Positions 45,201 through 53,148 of a stretch of 64,000 nt of DNA are shown piece by piece (within the stretch, counting starts at the first letter, position 1; each line of letters begins with the position of its first letter). The notes under the pieces were generated by a model. It searched no databases and was not told the origin of the DNA. It worked only from the letters and a program-made list of their open reading frames with translations. The position numbers and the translations under genes are program-made. The DNA is from an uncultured Eubacteriales bacterium (lineage in GTDB: Bacteria > Bacillota > Clostridia > Oscillospirales > Acutalibacteraceae): assembly GCA_934630515.1 (NCBI GenBank), contig CAKTVV010000002.1, positions 216,833 to 280,832 of the forward strand. Reading direction: 5' to 3'.

Positions 45201-47401
45201 TGGGTGACACCTATGCGGCGCACACGGATACGCTGAAAGCGCTGGACGATGCCGGCAAGCTGCTGATCAGCGGCCGCAATAGGTGGAGCGGTACTTCGCT
45301 GGCCTCTACGCTGGGTGCTGCGGGCTTTACGATCAAAGGCGCCATGGCAGATGATGTGGTGCTGCGTGTCAAGCAAGCCGATAATATGGTGAAGCTGGCT
45401 GTGATCGTAGACGGCTCTATGCAAACGGTCGAAGTCCAGCCCGGCGAGAGCGCCGTGACGCTGGCTGCCGGTCTTGCCCGCGGTACGCACACGATCGAAG
45501 TGCGCCGCGCCACCTCGGATACCGGCATGACGGAACTGCAGTCGATCGAATACTGCGGTACGCTGACGCAGCCCGAGAAAAAGACGCTGCAGATCGAATT
45601 CTTGGGCGACTCCATCACCGTCGGTGACGGAATGCTCTGGGCGGGCAACTATGATTATGTCAAAGACCAGAACACCATGCTGGGCTATGCCGCTCAAACG
45701 GCGGCAAAGCTGAACGCCGACTTCTCGATGGTCGCCCACTCCGGCATCACGACTGCCGGTATGCTGACCTCGCAGCAGCAGTCTTACACTACGGCGAACG
45801 AGACCCTTCCGCTGAACAGCAACGGCAAGCAGATCGTGGTCATCAATCTGGGCACCAACGACATCGGTTTGCCGGCAAGCTGCGACACCGCTGCGCTGAA
45901 AACGGCGATCGGACAACTGCTGGATGCCGTGATCGCACAAAACGACGAGCATACCTGCGTCGTGTGGGCATACGGTATGATGGCCACCAAGGGCTTGGAT
46001 GTGATCAAGGAAGCGGTCGAATCGCAGGCGAACGGACGGAATATCTGGTTCTGCGACCTGTCTGCGGCCAAGGATAACGCCGGCGCCGGTGAACATCCGT
46101 CCCAGATCGGCAACGACAAGGCGGCTGAGATCCTGACGCAGTTTATCACCGATAACTGCCTGCCGGCGATCGAGGCCGGTCATAAACTGTTCAAAACCGA
46201 GGCCAAGGCTGCTACCTGTCAGGCAGAGGGCAACATCGAGTATTATACCTGCTCGATCTGCGGCAAGATCTTCGGCGATGCCGCCGGCACCACGGAGATC
46301 GACCAAAAGGATACCGTGACCCCGAAAGCGGCGCATAAGCTGGACAAGACCGAAAAGAAGGATGCCACCCATTTTGCCGATGGCAATATCGAGTATTATA
46401 CCTGCTCCGTTTGCCGCAAGCTGTTCAGCGATGCTGCCGGCAAGAACGAGATCACGCAGGCACAGACCGTGATCGGCAAGATCGCACATACCTACGGTGA
46501 CTATCAGCATGATGAGAACGGCCACTGGAAAGAATGCTCCTGCGGCGATAGAACGGCAGAGGGTGCGCACACCGGCGGTACGGCGACCTGCAACGAGCAG
46601 GCTGAATGTACTGTCTGCGGCGCCAAGTACGGTGCAGTGGATAAGACGAAGCACGGCGAGACCGAGGTGCGTGATGCCAAGAAAGCTACCTGCACGGCAG
46701 ATGGCTATACCGGCGATACTTACTGCAAGGCCTGCGGCGATAAGCTGGCGACCGGCACGGTGATCCCGGCGGCGCACGACCTGAAGAAGGTCGAAGCTAA
46801 GGCAGCCAGCTGCACGGCGGAGGGCAATATCGAGCATTATCGCTGCAATGTCTGCGGCAAGCTGTTCAGCGACGCTAACGGTACGCAGGAGATCACAGAG
46901 GCGGATACGGTAGTTGCCAAGGCGGCACACGCTCTGAACAAGGTCGAGGCCAAGGCAGCTACCTGCACGGCGGAGGGCAATATCGAGTATTATCGCTGCA
47001 ATGTCTGTGGCAAGCTGTTCAGCGATGCTGCCGGTACGCAGGAGATCGCTGCCGCCGATACCGTGATCGCCAAGACGGCGCACAGGCTGAACAAGGTGGA
47101 GGCCAAGGCGGCGACCACAGAGAGCGAAGGCAATATCGAGCACTACACCTGTGCGGACTGCGGCAAGCTGTTTGCGGATGCCGAGGGCAAGAAAGAGCTT
47201 TCGGCGGCGGATGTGGTGATCGCCAAGCTGTCCGGTGAAGATAAGCCGAACCCCAGTGATCCCGGCAGCAACGGCGACAAGTCCCCGACGACCGGCGAGC
47301 GTTTCTATCCCATCGCACCGGCTGCTGCGGCAGCTCTGGCAGCAGTAGCGGCACTGATCGCCGCCCTTGCCAAAAAGAAAAAGGGTGCGGCGAACGCCTG
47401 A
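42242..47401 (+). CDS. Giant cell-wall protein: LamG-like domains, two CE2-like SGNH esterases, cysteine-rich repeats, sorting tail
   Basis: The 1719-aa protein has a signal peptide (about residues 1-33). Residues 40-650 are LamG-like and homologous to the protein at 23026. Two modules follow, each a small jelly-roll and an SGNH hydrolase. Module 1 has IGDSIT (S802), NLGTND and GAHPDKAAH. Module 2 has LGDSIT (S1124), NLGTND and GEHPSQIGND. The jelly-roll plus GDSL order resembles carbohydrate esterase family 2, so sugar O-deacetylation is likely. Residues 1315-1663 are cysteine-pair repeats. The C-terminus reads KSPTTGERF, then an Ala-rich hydrophobic helix and KKKKGAANA, as in sortase substrates. 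GGAAAGGAG precedes the ATG. Confidence 0.85.
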   Translation: MAKNPFIKIGSLLMTAVLSVSMLSVAGFPALKTKAEDAQPTVFTADFSSLPNGAVSDNDTATVAYLKERFSFYFYQHLTEWKLDSGPLMYFFERPGVNGYLVDDGVWRLPDTAGVLHHTIDGQPSTEGHDSVNNTYYVWDQIPTWTVEDGWLYCTAYSGDHATPFRQSNLMYIRGNTENTLANIKNFDLQMDFMFHQTNDDTIKEGKDAFAVIFDAAVAGNVNSDKQLMFAVSPDGKYFLGKPTERYTTELNGQFTDASGSNVMLERGKKYHLSMRHIGNAVTITISDADGNALVQHQATVPTVLSGVGGNLAIGGSNAGAKYAHITLTRLDDNAKAYDFDNRTGGYRFGVTAREVGNWVSPYWSDWNLAQNALYLRNDAWTNYWSNKWPDSYGERVYYEANGESMYDFNGGAALKAYATKMGEKFNVYHDAVNGGTHYFAQAPEFNSHHVQSGIDGSWFGIMYLSASNAQSMALTAYLDKGKSPEALLDQTMSLVPKMTSGEEMQTKNFRTQFTVRLPASSRSAIALSFRSDKAGASIGDVGHGYAGKTTLLLSGSGYYLDDGSGDLVQNGAPSAWNAWNDTSFTEGDATVYAEAIGTALKLRVIAANGTVLLEDTLTIPDGDSGYLYYSALDTHGYFYSVFCDRLDENGKIAGWDQVDGAALSELAEEGKLKVLGHAAFLNDALQMDWTSSGFEITGTLSGDVHMIATRTDHPGMVNDIDGSYVNVIVDGGDPIRVKVPAGSGKVTLVSGLTEGKHTVQVTSATSAAFGSLSVSHVGFTGTPDAPKSDNGKLHILAIGDSITAGFGVYGKNGDPSGFADQIESNDGYRSYAAVAGRELDAKLCVVAKESGRTGEMHEYVNELTFYNGAPAWDWSGDAHDVVVINLGTNDEANGTAKETVLNDAKSLLDDMRAKNPDAEIIWVYGMMRKDYEDVYRAAVQYMNDKGDGKVHLLEMDKNEDGLGAHPDKAAHIEYGKKLADYIRGLVGDTYAAHTDTLKALDDAGKLLISGRNRWSGTSLASTLGAAGFTIKGAMADDVVLRVKQADNMVKLAVIVDGSMQTVEVQPGESAVTLAAGLARGTHTIEVRRATSDTGMTELQSIEYCGTLTQPEKKTLQIEFLGDSITVGDGMLWAGNYDYVKDQNTMLGYAAQTAAKLNADFSMVAHSGITTAGMLTSQQQSYTTANETLPLNSNGKQIVVINLGTNDIGLPASCDTAALKTAIGQLLDAVIAQNDEHTCVVWAYGMMATKGLDVIKEAVESQANGRNIWFCDLSAAKDNAGAGEHPSQIGNDKAAEILTQFITDNCLPAIEAGHKLFKTEAKAATCQAEGNIEYYTCSICGKIFGDAAGTTEIDQKDTVTPKAAHKLDKTEKKDATHFADGNIEYYTCSVCRKLFSDAAGKNEITQAQTVIGKIAHTYGDYQHDENGHWKECSCGDRTAEGAHTGGTATCNEQAECTVCGAKYGAVDKTKHGETEVRDAKKATCTADGYTGDTYCKACGDKLATGTVIPAAHDLKKVEAKAASCTAEGNIEHYRCNVCGKLFSDANGTQEITEADTVVAKAAHALNKVEAKAATCTAEGNIEYYRCNVCGKLFSDAAGTQEIAAADTVIAKTAHRLNKVEAKAATTESEGNIEHYTCADCGKLFADAEGKKELSAADVVIAKLSGEDKPNPSDPGSNGDKSPTTGERFYPIAPAAAAALAAVAALIAALAKKKKGAANA
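46184..47230 (+). repeat. Cysteine-rich tandem repeats within the esterase protein
   Basis: Five units of about 45-50 codons share the pattern EGNIEYYTCSICGKIF-D-AG-x-EI, separated by AAH-L-K-EAKAATC. Two variant units (YQHDENGHWKECSCGD and ADGYTGDTYCKACGDKL) lie in the middle. Each unit has a CxxC pair, suggesting metal-binding or disulfide-stabilised spacers in the wall. Units at 46790 and 46930 are nearly identical in DNA, so copy number may vary. Confidence 0.85.
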
Positions 47402-47439
47402 TCCCTTAAGCAAATCCCCTTAGACGGAACCTGAACAGA

Positions 47440-47486
47440 GAGCCGCAGCCATGCGGCAGAATGAACACAGCGCATGGCTGCGGCTC
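47440..47486 (+). other. 16-bp hairpin between surface-protein and cytoplasmic-enzyme genes
   Basis: GAGCCGCAGCCATGCG (47440-47455) pairs perfectly with 47471-47486. No T-run follows. It may be a weak terminator or an mRNA-stability element. The rest of the 190-bp gap shows no convincing promoter. Confidence 0.65.
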
Positions 47487-47591
47487 TCGGCGGGTCACGG
47501 ATCCGCTTTGAATTTGAATACAACTTCTCTGACAAAGAGAATGATGATATACCGTCCGATATAGTTTGTACGATACACGGAGGATAGCAGC

Positions 47592-50159
47592 ATGAACAAG
47601 CGACTGGAACAAATAATGATTGGACAAGAAGGCAGCTATGTGTTGCCGTTTTTGTGGCCGGACGAGGCACATCCGGAAGCGATCGAGCCGGAGATCGAGG
47701 CGATCTACGGCTGCGGCATCCGGGAGATCTGTGTGGAGGCACGCCCCTTTGAGGATTACGCCGGTCCCGGCTGGTGGAAACAGATGGACATCGTTCTGGC
47801 AGCCGCCAAAAAGCACGGTATGCGGGTGTGGATCCTGGACGACAAGCGATTTCCGACCGGTTATGCCAACGGTCTTCTGGAAAAAGAACACCCCGAGCAT
47901 TGTCGCTACTATCTGCGGGAGCACCATGTGGATCTGATGGGGCCTGCCACCGATGTGTCCATCCTTGTGCCTCGCCCCAATGACCGGGAAACGCTGCTGT
48001 CCATCGTTGCTTTCCGCCGCACGGAGAATGTCGATGAGATCACCGGGCAGCCCCTCGTGCTGCAAAAGGACGAAAACTCCGATTTTGCCTTCTTTGATCT
48101 GCCGGAGGGGTGCTGGCGGGTGTTCATGATCTATGATACGCCCTACGGATCGCCCGGCGATCACCGCTGGTTCATCAATATGCTGTCCCGTGAGTCGGTG
48201 CAGCTGCTGATCGATGCCGTATACGAAAAGCACTACGCCCGATATGCCGACGAATTCGGTAAGACCATCGCCGGATTTTTCTCCGATGAACCCAGCTTCG
48301 GCTGCGAGCATTTGGGGGATTTCGGCAGTGATGTGCCGTTCTATTACCGCACCGTCGGGCAGGCCGGTACGGCGCTGCCGTGGCGGCGGAATGTGGCGGA
48401 GCGGATGCAGGCGGATGGGATCACGGATCCCACGGCGATGATCCCCACCCTGTGGTACCCCTATGCCGACGATCCGGCCGAGGTTCGGCTGGCTTACATG
48501 AATGCTCTTACCCGCCTCTGGAACGAGAATTTCTCCTATGCGTTGGGCGATTGGTGCCGGGCGCGCGGTGTGCGGTATATCGGTCATATCATCGAGGATA
48601 TGAATGCTCACTCCCGCATCGGCGGCAGCGCCGGGCACTATTTCCGGGCGCTGAGCGGGCAGGACATGGCGGGCATCGACATCGTGCTGCACCAAATCGT
48701 GCCGGGCTTTGGACAGTATCCCACCTCGTCACCCATCGCCGGCGGCGTGGCTGACCCGAAATTCTTCCACTACATTTTGGCGCAGTTGGCTTCTTCCCTT
48801 GCCCGCATCGAGCCGCATATGCACGGCAACGCCATGTGCGAGACCTTCGGTGCCTACGGCTGGGCTGAGGGTGCCCCGATGATGAAGTGGCTGATCGACT
48901 TTTTGCTGATCCGCGGCATCGACCACTTCGTGCCCCACGCATTTTCGGTCAAATTCCCGTTCGAGGATTGCCCGCCGCACTTCTATGCGAAAGGCAATAA
49001 TCCGCAGTATGAGGGCTTTGCCGCCCTGATGCGCTACACGAACAAGGCGGCGCATCTGCTCAGCGGTACCGACCGCACCGCTCCCGGAGCGCTGTTCTAT
49101 TACGCCGAAAATGAGTGGATGAGCGACGGTGAGTTCGCCTATTGCGACGATGCGGCAAAGCTGTTGTACGATGCCCATATCGACTACGATATCCTGCCGC
49201 TGGATGCACTGAAAACGGCCGAGTGCCGGGACGGCAAGCTGACCGTCAACGGGCACGAGCATACCTTCCTGATCGTGCCGGAGGCTAAGCATTATCCGGC
49301 AGAGCTGTTTGCTTTGGCGGAGCACTTTGCGGCTGCGGGGCTGCCGGTGTTCACGCTGGAAAGCACACCCGATCACTATCCGCAGGCGATCGGTCAGCGG
49401 GCGGATGGGGCGCAGATCCTGAAAGCCATCCGGGAACAGGAGCTGGCGCATGACTATGGCGCATTCGAGCCGTTTCTGCGTATCGCCGAATTCAGCGACG
49501 GCGGCGACCGGTTCTATATGCTGATGAACGAGGCGCCCCATGCGGTCGAAAATGCCGAGATCCGCCTGCCGGCGACCGGCGATCATCTGCGGCTGCGGCT
49601 GCATAACGATGAGACCGTGCGCCTGCACACGGCGGACGGCACGGTTCGCATCAGCCTGCAGGCCGGCGAGTCGGCGATCTTCTACTTCGGCGCATTCGAT
49701 CCGGCGCAGTTTGCTGCCCCGGCCGAGGCGGCAGCAACGCAGCCGCTGGATCTCAGGTGGAATGTTGCTCTGCGGCAGACCGGGATCGAACAGGAATTCG
49801 CGCCCTACCGCAAGGAGAGTGGGCTGTTCAACATCACCGGTAAGCAGGGGCTGCCGGACTTCTCCGGCGAGATGCGGTATACTGCCAAATTTACGCTAGA
49901 GAAGACAGGACGGTATGTGCTGGATCTCGGTAAGGTGGGCCACACGGCTCGGCTGGCGGTCAACGGGCAGGATCTGGGCATCCGGATCAGCGAGCCGTAT
50001 GCTTGGGACATTTCCGCAGCCGTACAGGCAGGCGAAAACACGCTGGAGATCACTGCCGCCAACACGCCGGTCAACCGGATCCACGACCGCTTCTCCATTT
50101 ATCTACAGTTGCTGCCCAGCGGCGTGATGGGACCGGTTATGCTGAAAAAGCAAACGTGA
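47592..50159 (+). CDS. Glycoside hydrolase, GH106-like (alpha-L-rhamnosidase clan)
   Basis: The 855-aa protein has no signal peptide and is cytoplasmic. The N-terminal barrel has REICVEARPFEDYAGPGWW, KKHGMRVWILDDKRFPTGYA and the acidic motif GFFSDEPSFG (about residues 229-238), features of the large GH106-related group. LIRGIDHFVPHAFSVKFPF and the C-terminal galactose-binding-like sandwich (VLDLGKVGHTARLAVNGQDL to LLPSGVMGPVML) fit as well. The founding activity is alpha-L-rhamnosidase, but many relatives are uncharacterised. GGAGG precedes the ATG. It begins the run of intracellular enzymes. Confidence 0.75.
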   Translation: MNKRLEQIMIGQEGSYVLPFLWPDEAHPEAIEPEIEAIYGCGIREICVEARPFEDYAGPGWWKQMDIVLAAAKKHGMRVWILDDKRFPTGYANGLLEKEHPEHCRYYLREHHVDLMGPATDVSILVPRPNDRETLLSIVAFRRTENVDEITGQPLVLQKDENSDFAFFDLPEGCWRVFMIYDTPYGSPGDHRWFINMLSRESVQLLIDAVYEKHYARYADEFGKTIAGFFSDEPSFGCEHLGDFGSDVPFYYRTVGQAGTALPWRRNVAERMQADGITDPTAMIPTLWYPYADDPAEVRLAYMNALTRLWNENFSYALGDWCRARGVRYIGHIIEDMNAHSRIGGSAGHYFRALSGQDMAGIDIVLHQIVPGFGQYPTSSPIAGGVADPKFFHYILAQLASSLARIEPHMHGNAMCETFGAYGWAEGAPMMKWLIDFLLIRGIDHFVPHAFSVKFPFEDCPPHFYAKGNNPQYEGFAALMRYTNKAAHLLSGTDRTAPGALFYYAENEWMSDGEFAYCDDAAKLLYDAHIDYDILPLDALKTAECRDGKLTVNGHEHTFLIVPEAKHYPAELFALAEHFAAAGLPVFTLESTPDHYPQAIGQRADGAQILKAIREQELAHDYGAFEPFLRIAEFSDGGDRFYMLMNEAPHAVENAEIRLPATGDHLRLRLHNDETVRLHTADGTVRISLQAGESAIFYFGAFDPAQFAAPAEAAATQPLDLRWNVALRQTGIEQEFAPYRKESGLFNITGKQGLPDFSGEMRYTAKFTLEKTGRYVLDLGKVGHTARLAVNGQDLGIRISEPYAWDISAAVQAGENTLEITAANTPVNRIHDRFSIYLQLLPSGVMGPVMLKKQT

Positions 50160-50187
50160 CGGACGAATGATCCGGGAGGACGATACG

Positions 50188-50485
50188 ATGATCCGGCGTT
50201 ATGATTTTAACCTGACCGACGAGCCGGACAAGGACGGCTTTTGGCCCTTCATGTCGGCGTGCATCCCGAGCGGCGACGAGGGTGAGGCCCTGCGCCCCGC
50301 CGTGGTGCTTTGCCCCGGCGGCGGCTACGAATGCGTGTGCGAATACCGGGAGGGCGAGCTGCACATCTACCCCCGGGGCGGGCACGGTCTTCAGCTGACC
50401 ACGCAGCGAGTCTTACGCAGCCGGTCGATGTTCCCACTGGCATCAGATGTCGGTGGATCGGCTGGCAGAAGTATTCGGCCTGTGA
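50188..50485 (+). pseudogene. Collapsed alpha/beta-hydrolase (acetyl xylan esterase-like)
   Basis: The start (ATG with GGGAGGA 7 nt before) and first 50 residues are intact, including RPAVVLCPGGGYECVCEYREGE, the oxyanion region of BD-FAE-type esterases. The frame then jumps directly to LHIYPRGGHGLQL, the catalytic-histidine end. The nucleophile and acid region of about 150-170 residues is missing. Soon after, the true C-terminus SHWHQMSVDRLAEVFGL appears in another frame, ending at 50485, so there is also a frameshift. Both its neighbours are intact. Confidence 0.8.
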
Positions 50486-50507
50486 ACGACGGCAAGGAGT
50501 TATACGT

Positions 50508-52502
50508 ATGAACATTTTATTCGGCGGCGACTATAACCCGGAGCAATGGCCCCGTGAGGTCCGGGACAAGGATATGGAGCTGTTCCGTGCGGCCTCGGTG
50601 GATACGGTAACGCTCAATGTGTTCGCTTGGGGGCTGCTGCAAAAGGGTGAGAACCAATATGATTTTTCGGCCTTGGATGAAACGGTGCGACGGCACACTC
50701 GGGCGGGGCACCACATCATCATGGGGACCTCTACCTCGACGGTGCCGGCGTGGCTGGCCCGGCAGCATCCCGAGGTGCTGCGCTCCGACTACCGCGGGGT
50801 GCGCAAAAAATTCGGCAAGCGCCACAACTTCTGCCCCAACAGCCCGGTATACCGCCGGTACGCCGGGGCACTGGTGCAGCAGCTGGCCGCCCGCTATAAA
50901 AACGAGCGTGCCATCGTGTACTGGCACATCGGCAACGAATTCGAGGGCGAGTGTTATTGCGAAAACTGCGAAAAGGCCTTCCGGGTGTGGCTGAAAGAAA
51001 AATACGGCACCATCGGGGCGCTCAATGCGGCGTGGAACACCGCCTTTTGGAGCCACACGTTCTATGACTTCGACGAGATCGTGGTGCCGAACGAGCTGGC
51101 CGACGGCGAGGCGGGACTGGCCTTTATGAGCGCCATCAAGTTGGACTATGCCCGGTTCAATACCGACTCGCAGTTGGCCTGCTATAAGGCGGAGCGGGAC
51201 ATCATCAAGGCCGAGATCCCGGATGCCAAGTGTACTACCAACCTGATGGGCACCTGCCGCACGATGGACTATTTTCGCTGGGCGAAAGAGATGGATATCG
51301 TCTCGTGGGATTGCTACCCCGGCTACCGTGCCCCGTGGAGCGAAACGGCCATGACCCACGACCTGATGCGGGGGTTGAAGGATGCGCCGTTCCTTTTGAT
51401 GGAGCAGGCACCGTCCCAGCAAAACTGGCAGCCGTATAATACGCTGAAGCAGCCGGGCGAGATCCGGGCGCAAAGCTATCAAAGCATCGCCCACGGCAGC
51501 GATGCGGTGCTGTTTTTCCAGATGCGCCAATCCGTGGGCGGGTGCGAAAAATTCCACAGTGCCCTGATCTCTCACGCCGGCCGCAGCGATACCCGGCTGT
51601 TCCGGGAGCTGGCGGCGCTGGGCGCAGAGCTGAAAAAGCTGGGCGGCGAAACGGTGGGAGCCACCACCCGCGGCCGGGCGGCGATCGTGTTCGATTGGGA
51701 CAGCTACCAGGCGCTGGAGATGAGCATCGGTCCCAGCCGGGATCTGCGGTATGTGCCGGAGGTATGGCGGTTTTATGATGCGCTGTACCGGCGGCATATC
51801 CCGGTGGACTTTATTCCGGCGGATGCCCCGGCGGACACGCTGGCGGCTTACCCGCTGGTGCTCTGTCCGGTGCTGTACATGATGCAGGGCAGCACGGCCG
51901 AAAGCCTGACCGCCTATGTGCGGCAGGGCGGCACGCTGGTCACCGGCTATATGAGCGGCATGGCCGACGGCAACGATACGATCTATACCGGCGGCTATCC
52001 CGGCCCGCTGCGGGAGGTGTGCGGCCTGTGGCTGGACGAGCGGGACGCGCTGCCGCCCGATGAGAGCCGGGCGCTCAGCATCGGCGGCGAGGGCAGCTAC
52101 ACCTGCGGGTTGCTGTGCGACCTGATCTGTCCCGAGGGTGCCGAGGTCAAGGCAAAGTATGAGAGCGGCTTTTATGCCGGCACGGCGGCGGTCACCGTCA
52201 ACCGGTACGGGCAGGGACAGGCGTGGTATTTCGGCACCAAGCCGGATGACGCCGCCTTTGATCGGCTGATGGACGAGGTGGTGCAGGACAGCGGTGCACG
52301 GCCGCTGATCGATGAGCCGACCCCGCTGGAGATTACCTGCCGGGAAAAGGATGGCAAACGGTTCTGGTTCGTGCTCAACTTTACGACCGAGCCGCAGCCG
52401 GTGCCGCAGGCGCTGAGCGGTCTGCCGGATCTGCTGTCCGGCAAGATCACAGGAGAGAATACACAGCTGCCGCCATATGGCGTGCTGCTGCTGGAGGAAT
52501 GA
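50508..52502 (+). CDS. Beta-galactosidase, GH42
   Basis: The 664-aa cytoplasmic enzyme has GH42 motifs throughout: GGDYNPEQWPREV at the start, FAWGLLQKGENQYDFS, acid/base E144 in YWHIGNEFEG, and nucleophile E299 in LLMEQAPSQQNW. CYCENCEKAF right after the acid/base is the cysteine cluster that binds zinc in some GH42 enzymes. The trimerisation domain follows with VLCPVLYMMQ. The start at 50508 has AAGGAG upstream. GH42 enzymes cleave terminal beta-galactose, often from plant oligosaccharides rather than lactose. Confidence 0.94.
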   Translation: MNILFGGDYNPEQWPREVRDKDMELFRAASVDTVTLNVFAWGLLQKGENQYDFSALDETVRRHTRAGHHIIMGTSTSTVPAWLARQHPEVLRSDYRGVRKKFGKRHNFCPNSPVYRRYAGALVQQLAARYKNERAIVYWHIGNEFEGECYCENCEKAFRVWLKEKYGTIGALNAAWNTAFWSHTFYDFDEIVVPNELADGEAGLAFMSAIKLDYARFNTDSQLACYKAERDIIKAEIPDAKCTTNLMGTCRTMDYFRWAKEMDIVSWDCYPGYRAPWSETAMTHDLMRGLKDAPFLLMEQAPSQQNWQPYNTLKQPGEIRAQSYQSIAHGSDAVLFFQMRQSVGGCEKFHSALISHAGRSDTRLFRELAALGAELKKLGGETVGATTRGRAAIVFDWDSYQALEMSIGPSRDLRYVPEVWRFYDALYRRHIPVDFIPADAPADTLAAYPLVLCPVLYMMQGSTAESLTAYVRQGGTLVTGYMSGMADGNDTIYTGGYPGPLREVCGLWLDERDALPPDESRALSIGGEGSYTCGLLCDLICPEGAEVKAKYESGFYAGTAAVTVNRYGQGQAWYFGTKPDDAAFDRLMDEVVQDSGARPLIDEPTPLEITCREKDGKRFWFVLNFTTEPQPVPQALSGLPDLLSGKITGENTQLPPYGVLLLEE

Positions 52503-52514
52503 GGAGGAAAAGCA

Positions 52515-53144
52515 ATGAAGAATATCGTCTTTCAGGGCGATTCGATCACCGATTTCGGGCGCAACTATGCCGATCCGTACAATGTCGGGTCGGGGTATGT
52601 GCTGTTTATCCAGGCGATCCTGAACCGCAAATATCCGCAGCAGTATACCTGCTTTAACCGGGGGCATAACGGCGACCGGATCAGCGATCTGTACGCCCGT
52701 GAGCGGATCGACGGCATCTGTCTGAAACCGGATGTGGCGAGCTTCTTGATCGGCGTGAACGATGTGTGGCATGGTCTGGATAACGATAACGGCACCAGTC
52801 ACATCCGCTATCGGGATGTATATGAGATGATGCTGGAGGATTATCTGCGGGAGCTGCCGGAGCTGAAGGTCATCATCCTGGAGCCGTTCATGCTGCCGGG
52901 TGAGAACACCGCTGCCACGCCGGAGCGGCTGAAAGCCTTTACCGAGGATGTACACGAGCGGGCACGCATCTCCCGTGAGGTGGCGGATAAATTCGGCGCA
53001 GCGTTTATTCCGCTGCAAGAGCGGTTCACGGAAGAGGCCGAGAAATACGGCCCCGGCTATGTGCTGAACGACGGCGTGCATCCTACCGTTTTTGCCAACA
53101 CGATCATGGCGGAAGAATGGGTCAAATGTCTTGAGCGAGGGTAA
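52515..53144 (+). CDS. SGNH/GDSL esterase, intracellular
   Basis: The 209-aa hydrolase has all four blocks: FQGDSITDFG (S10), GHNGDRISDL, IGVNDVWHG and DGVHPTVFAN. There is no signal peptide, so it acts on imported material, most likely removing acetyl groups from oligosaccharides before the glycosidases act. It lies 12 bp after the GH42 gene with a GGAGG site. Confidence 0.92.
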   Translation: MKNIVFQGDSITDFGRNYADPYNVGSGYVLFIQAILNRKYPQQYTCFNRGHNGDRISDLYARERIDGICLKPDVASFLIGVNDVWHGLDNDNGTSHIRYRDVYEMMLEDYLRELPELKVIILEPFMLPGENTAATPERLKAFTEDVHERARISREVADKFGAAFIPLQERFTEEAEKYGPGYVLNDGVHPTVFANTIMAEEWVKCLERG

Positions 53145-53148
53145 GGTC

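Noticed and set aside
46184..47230. Regular direct repeats that could suggest a CRISPR array
   Set aside because: Units are about 140 bp, in frame, and code conserved cysteine pairs; there are no short repeats with unique spacers and no cas genes.
45128..47413. A 761-codon antisense frame over the repeat region of the esterase protein
   Set aside because: Its apparent repeats are only the complement of the cysteine-rich repeats.
47511..47575. Promoter before the GH106-like gene
   Set aside because: TATAGT and several TTGA-like hexamers occur, but no pair has correct spacing.
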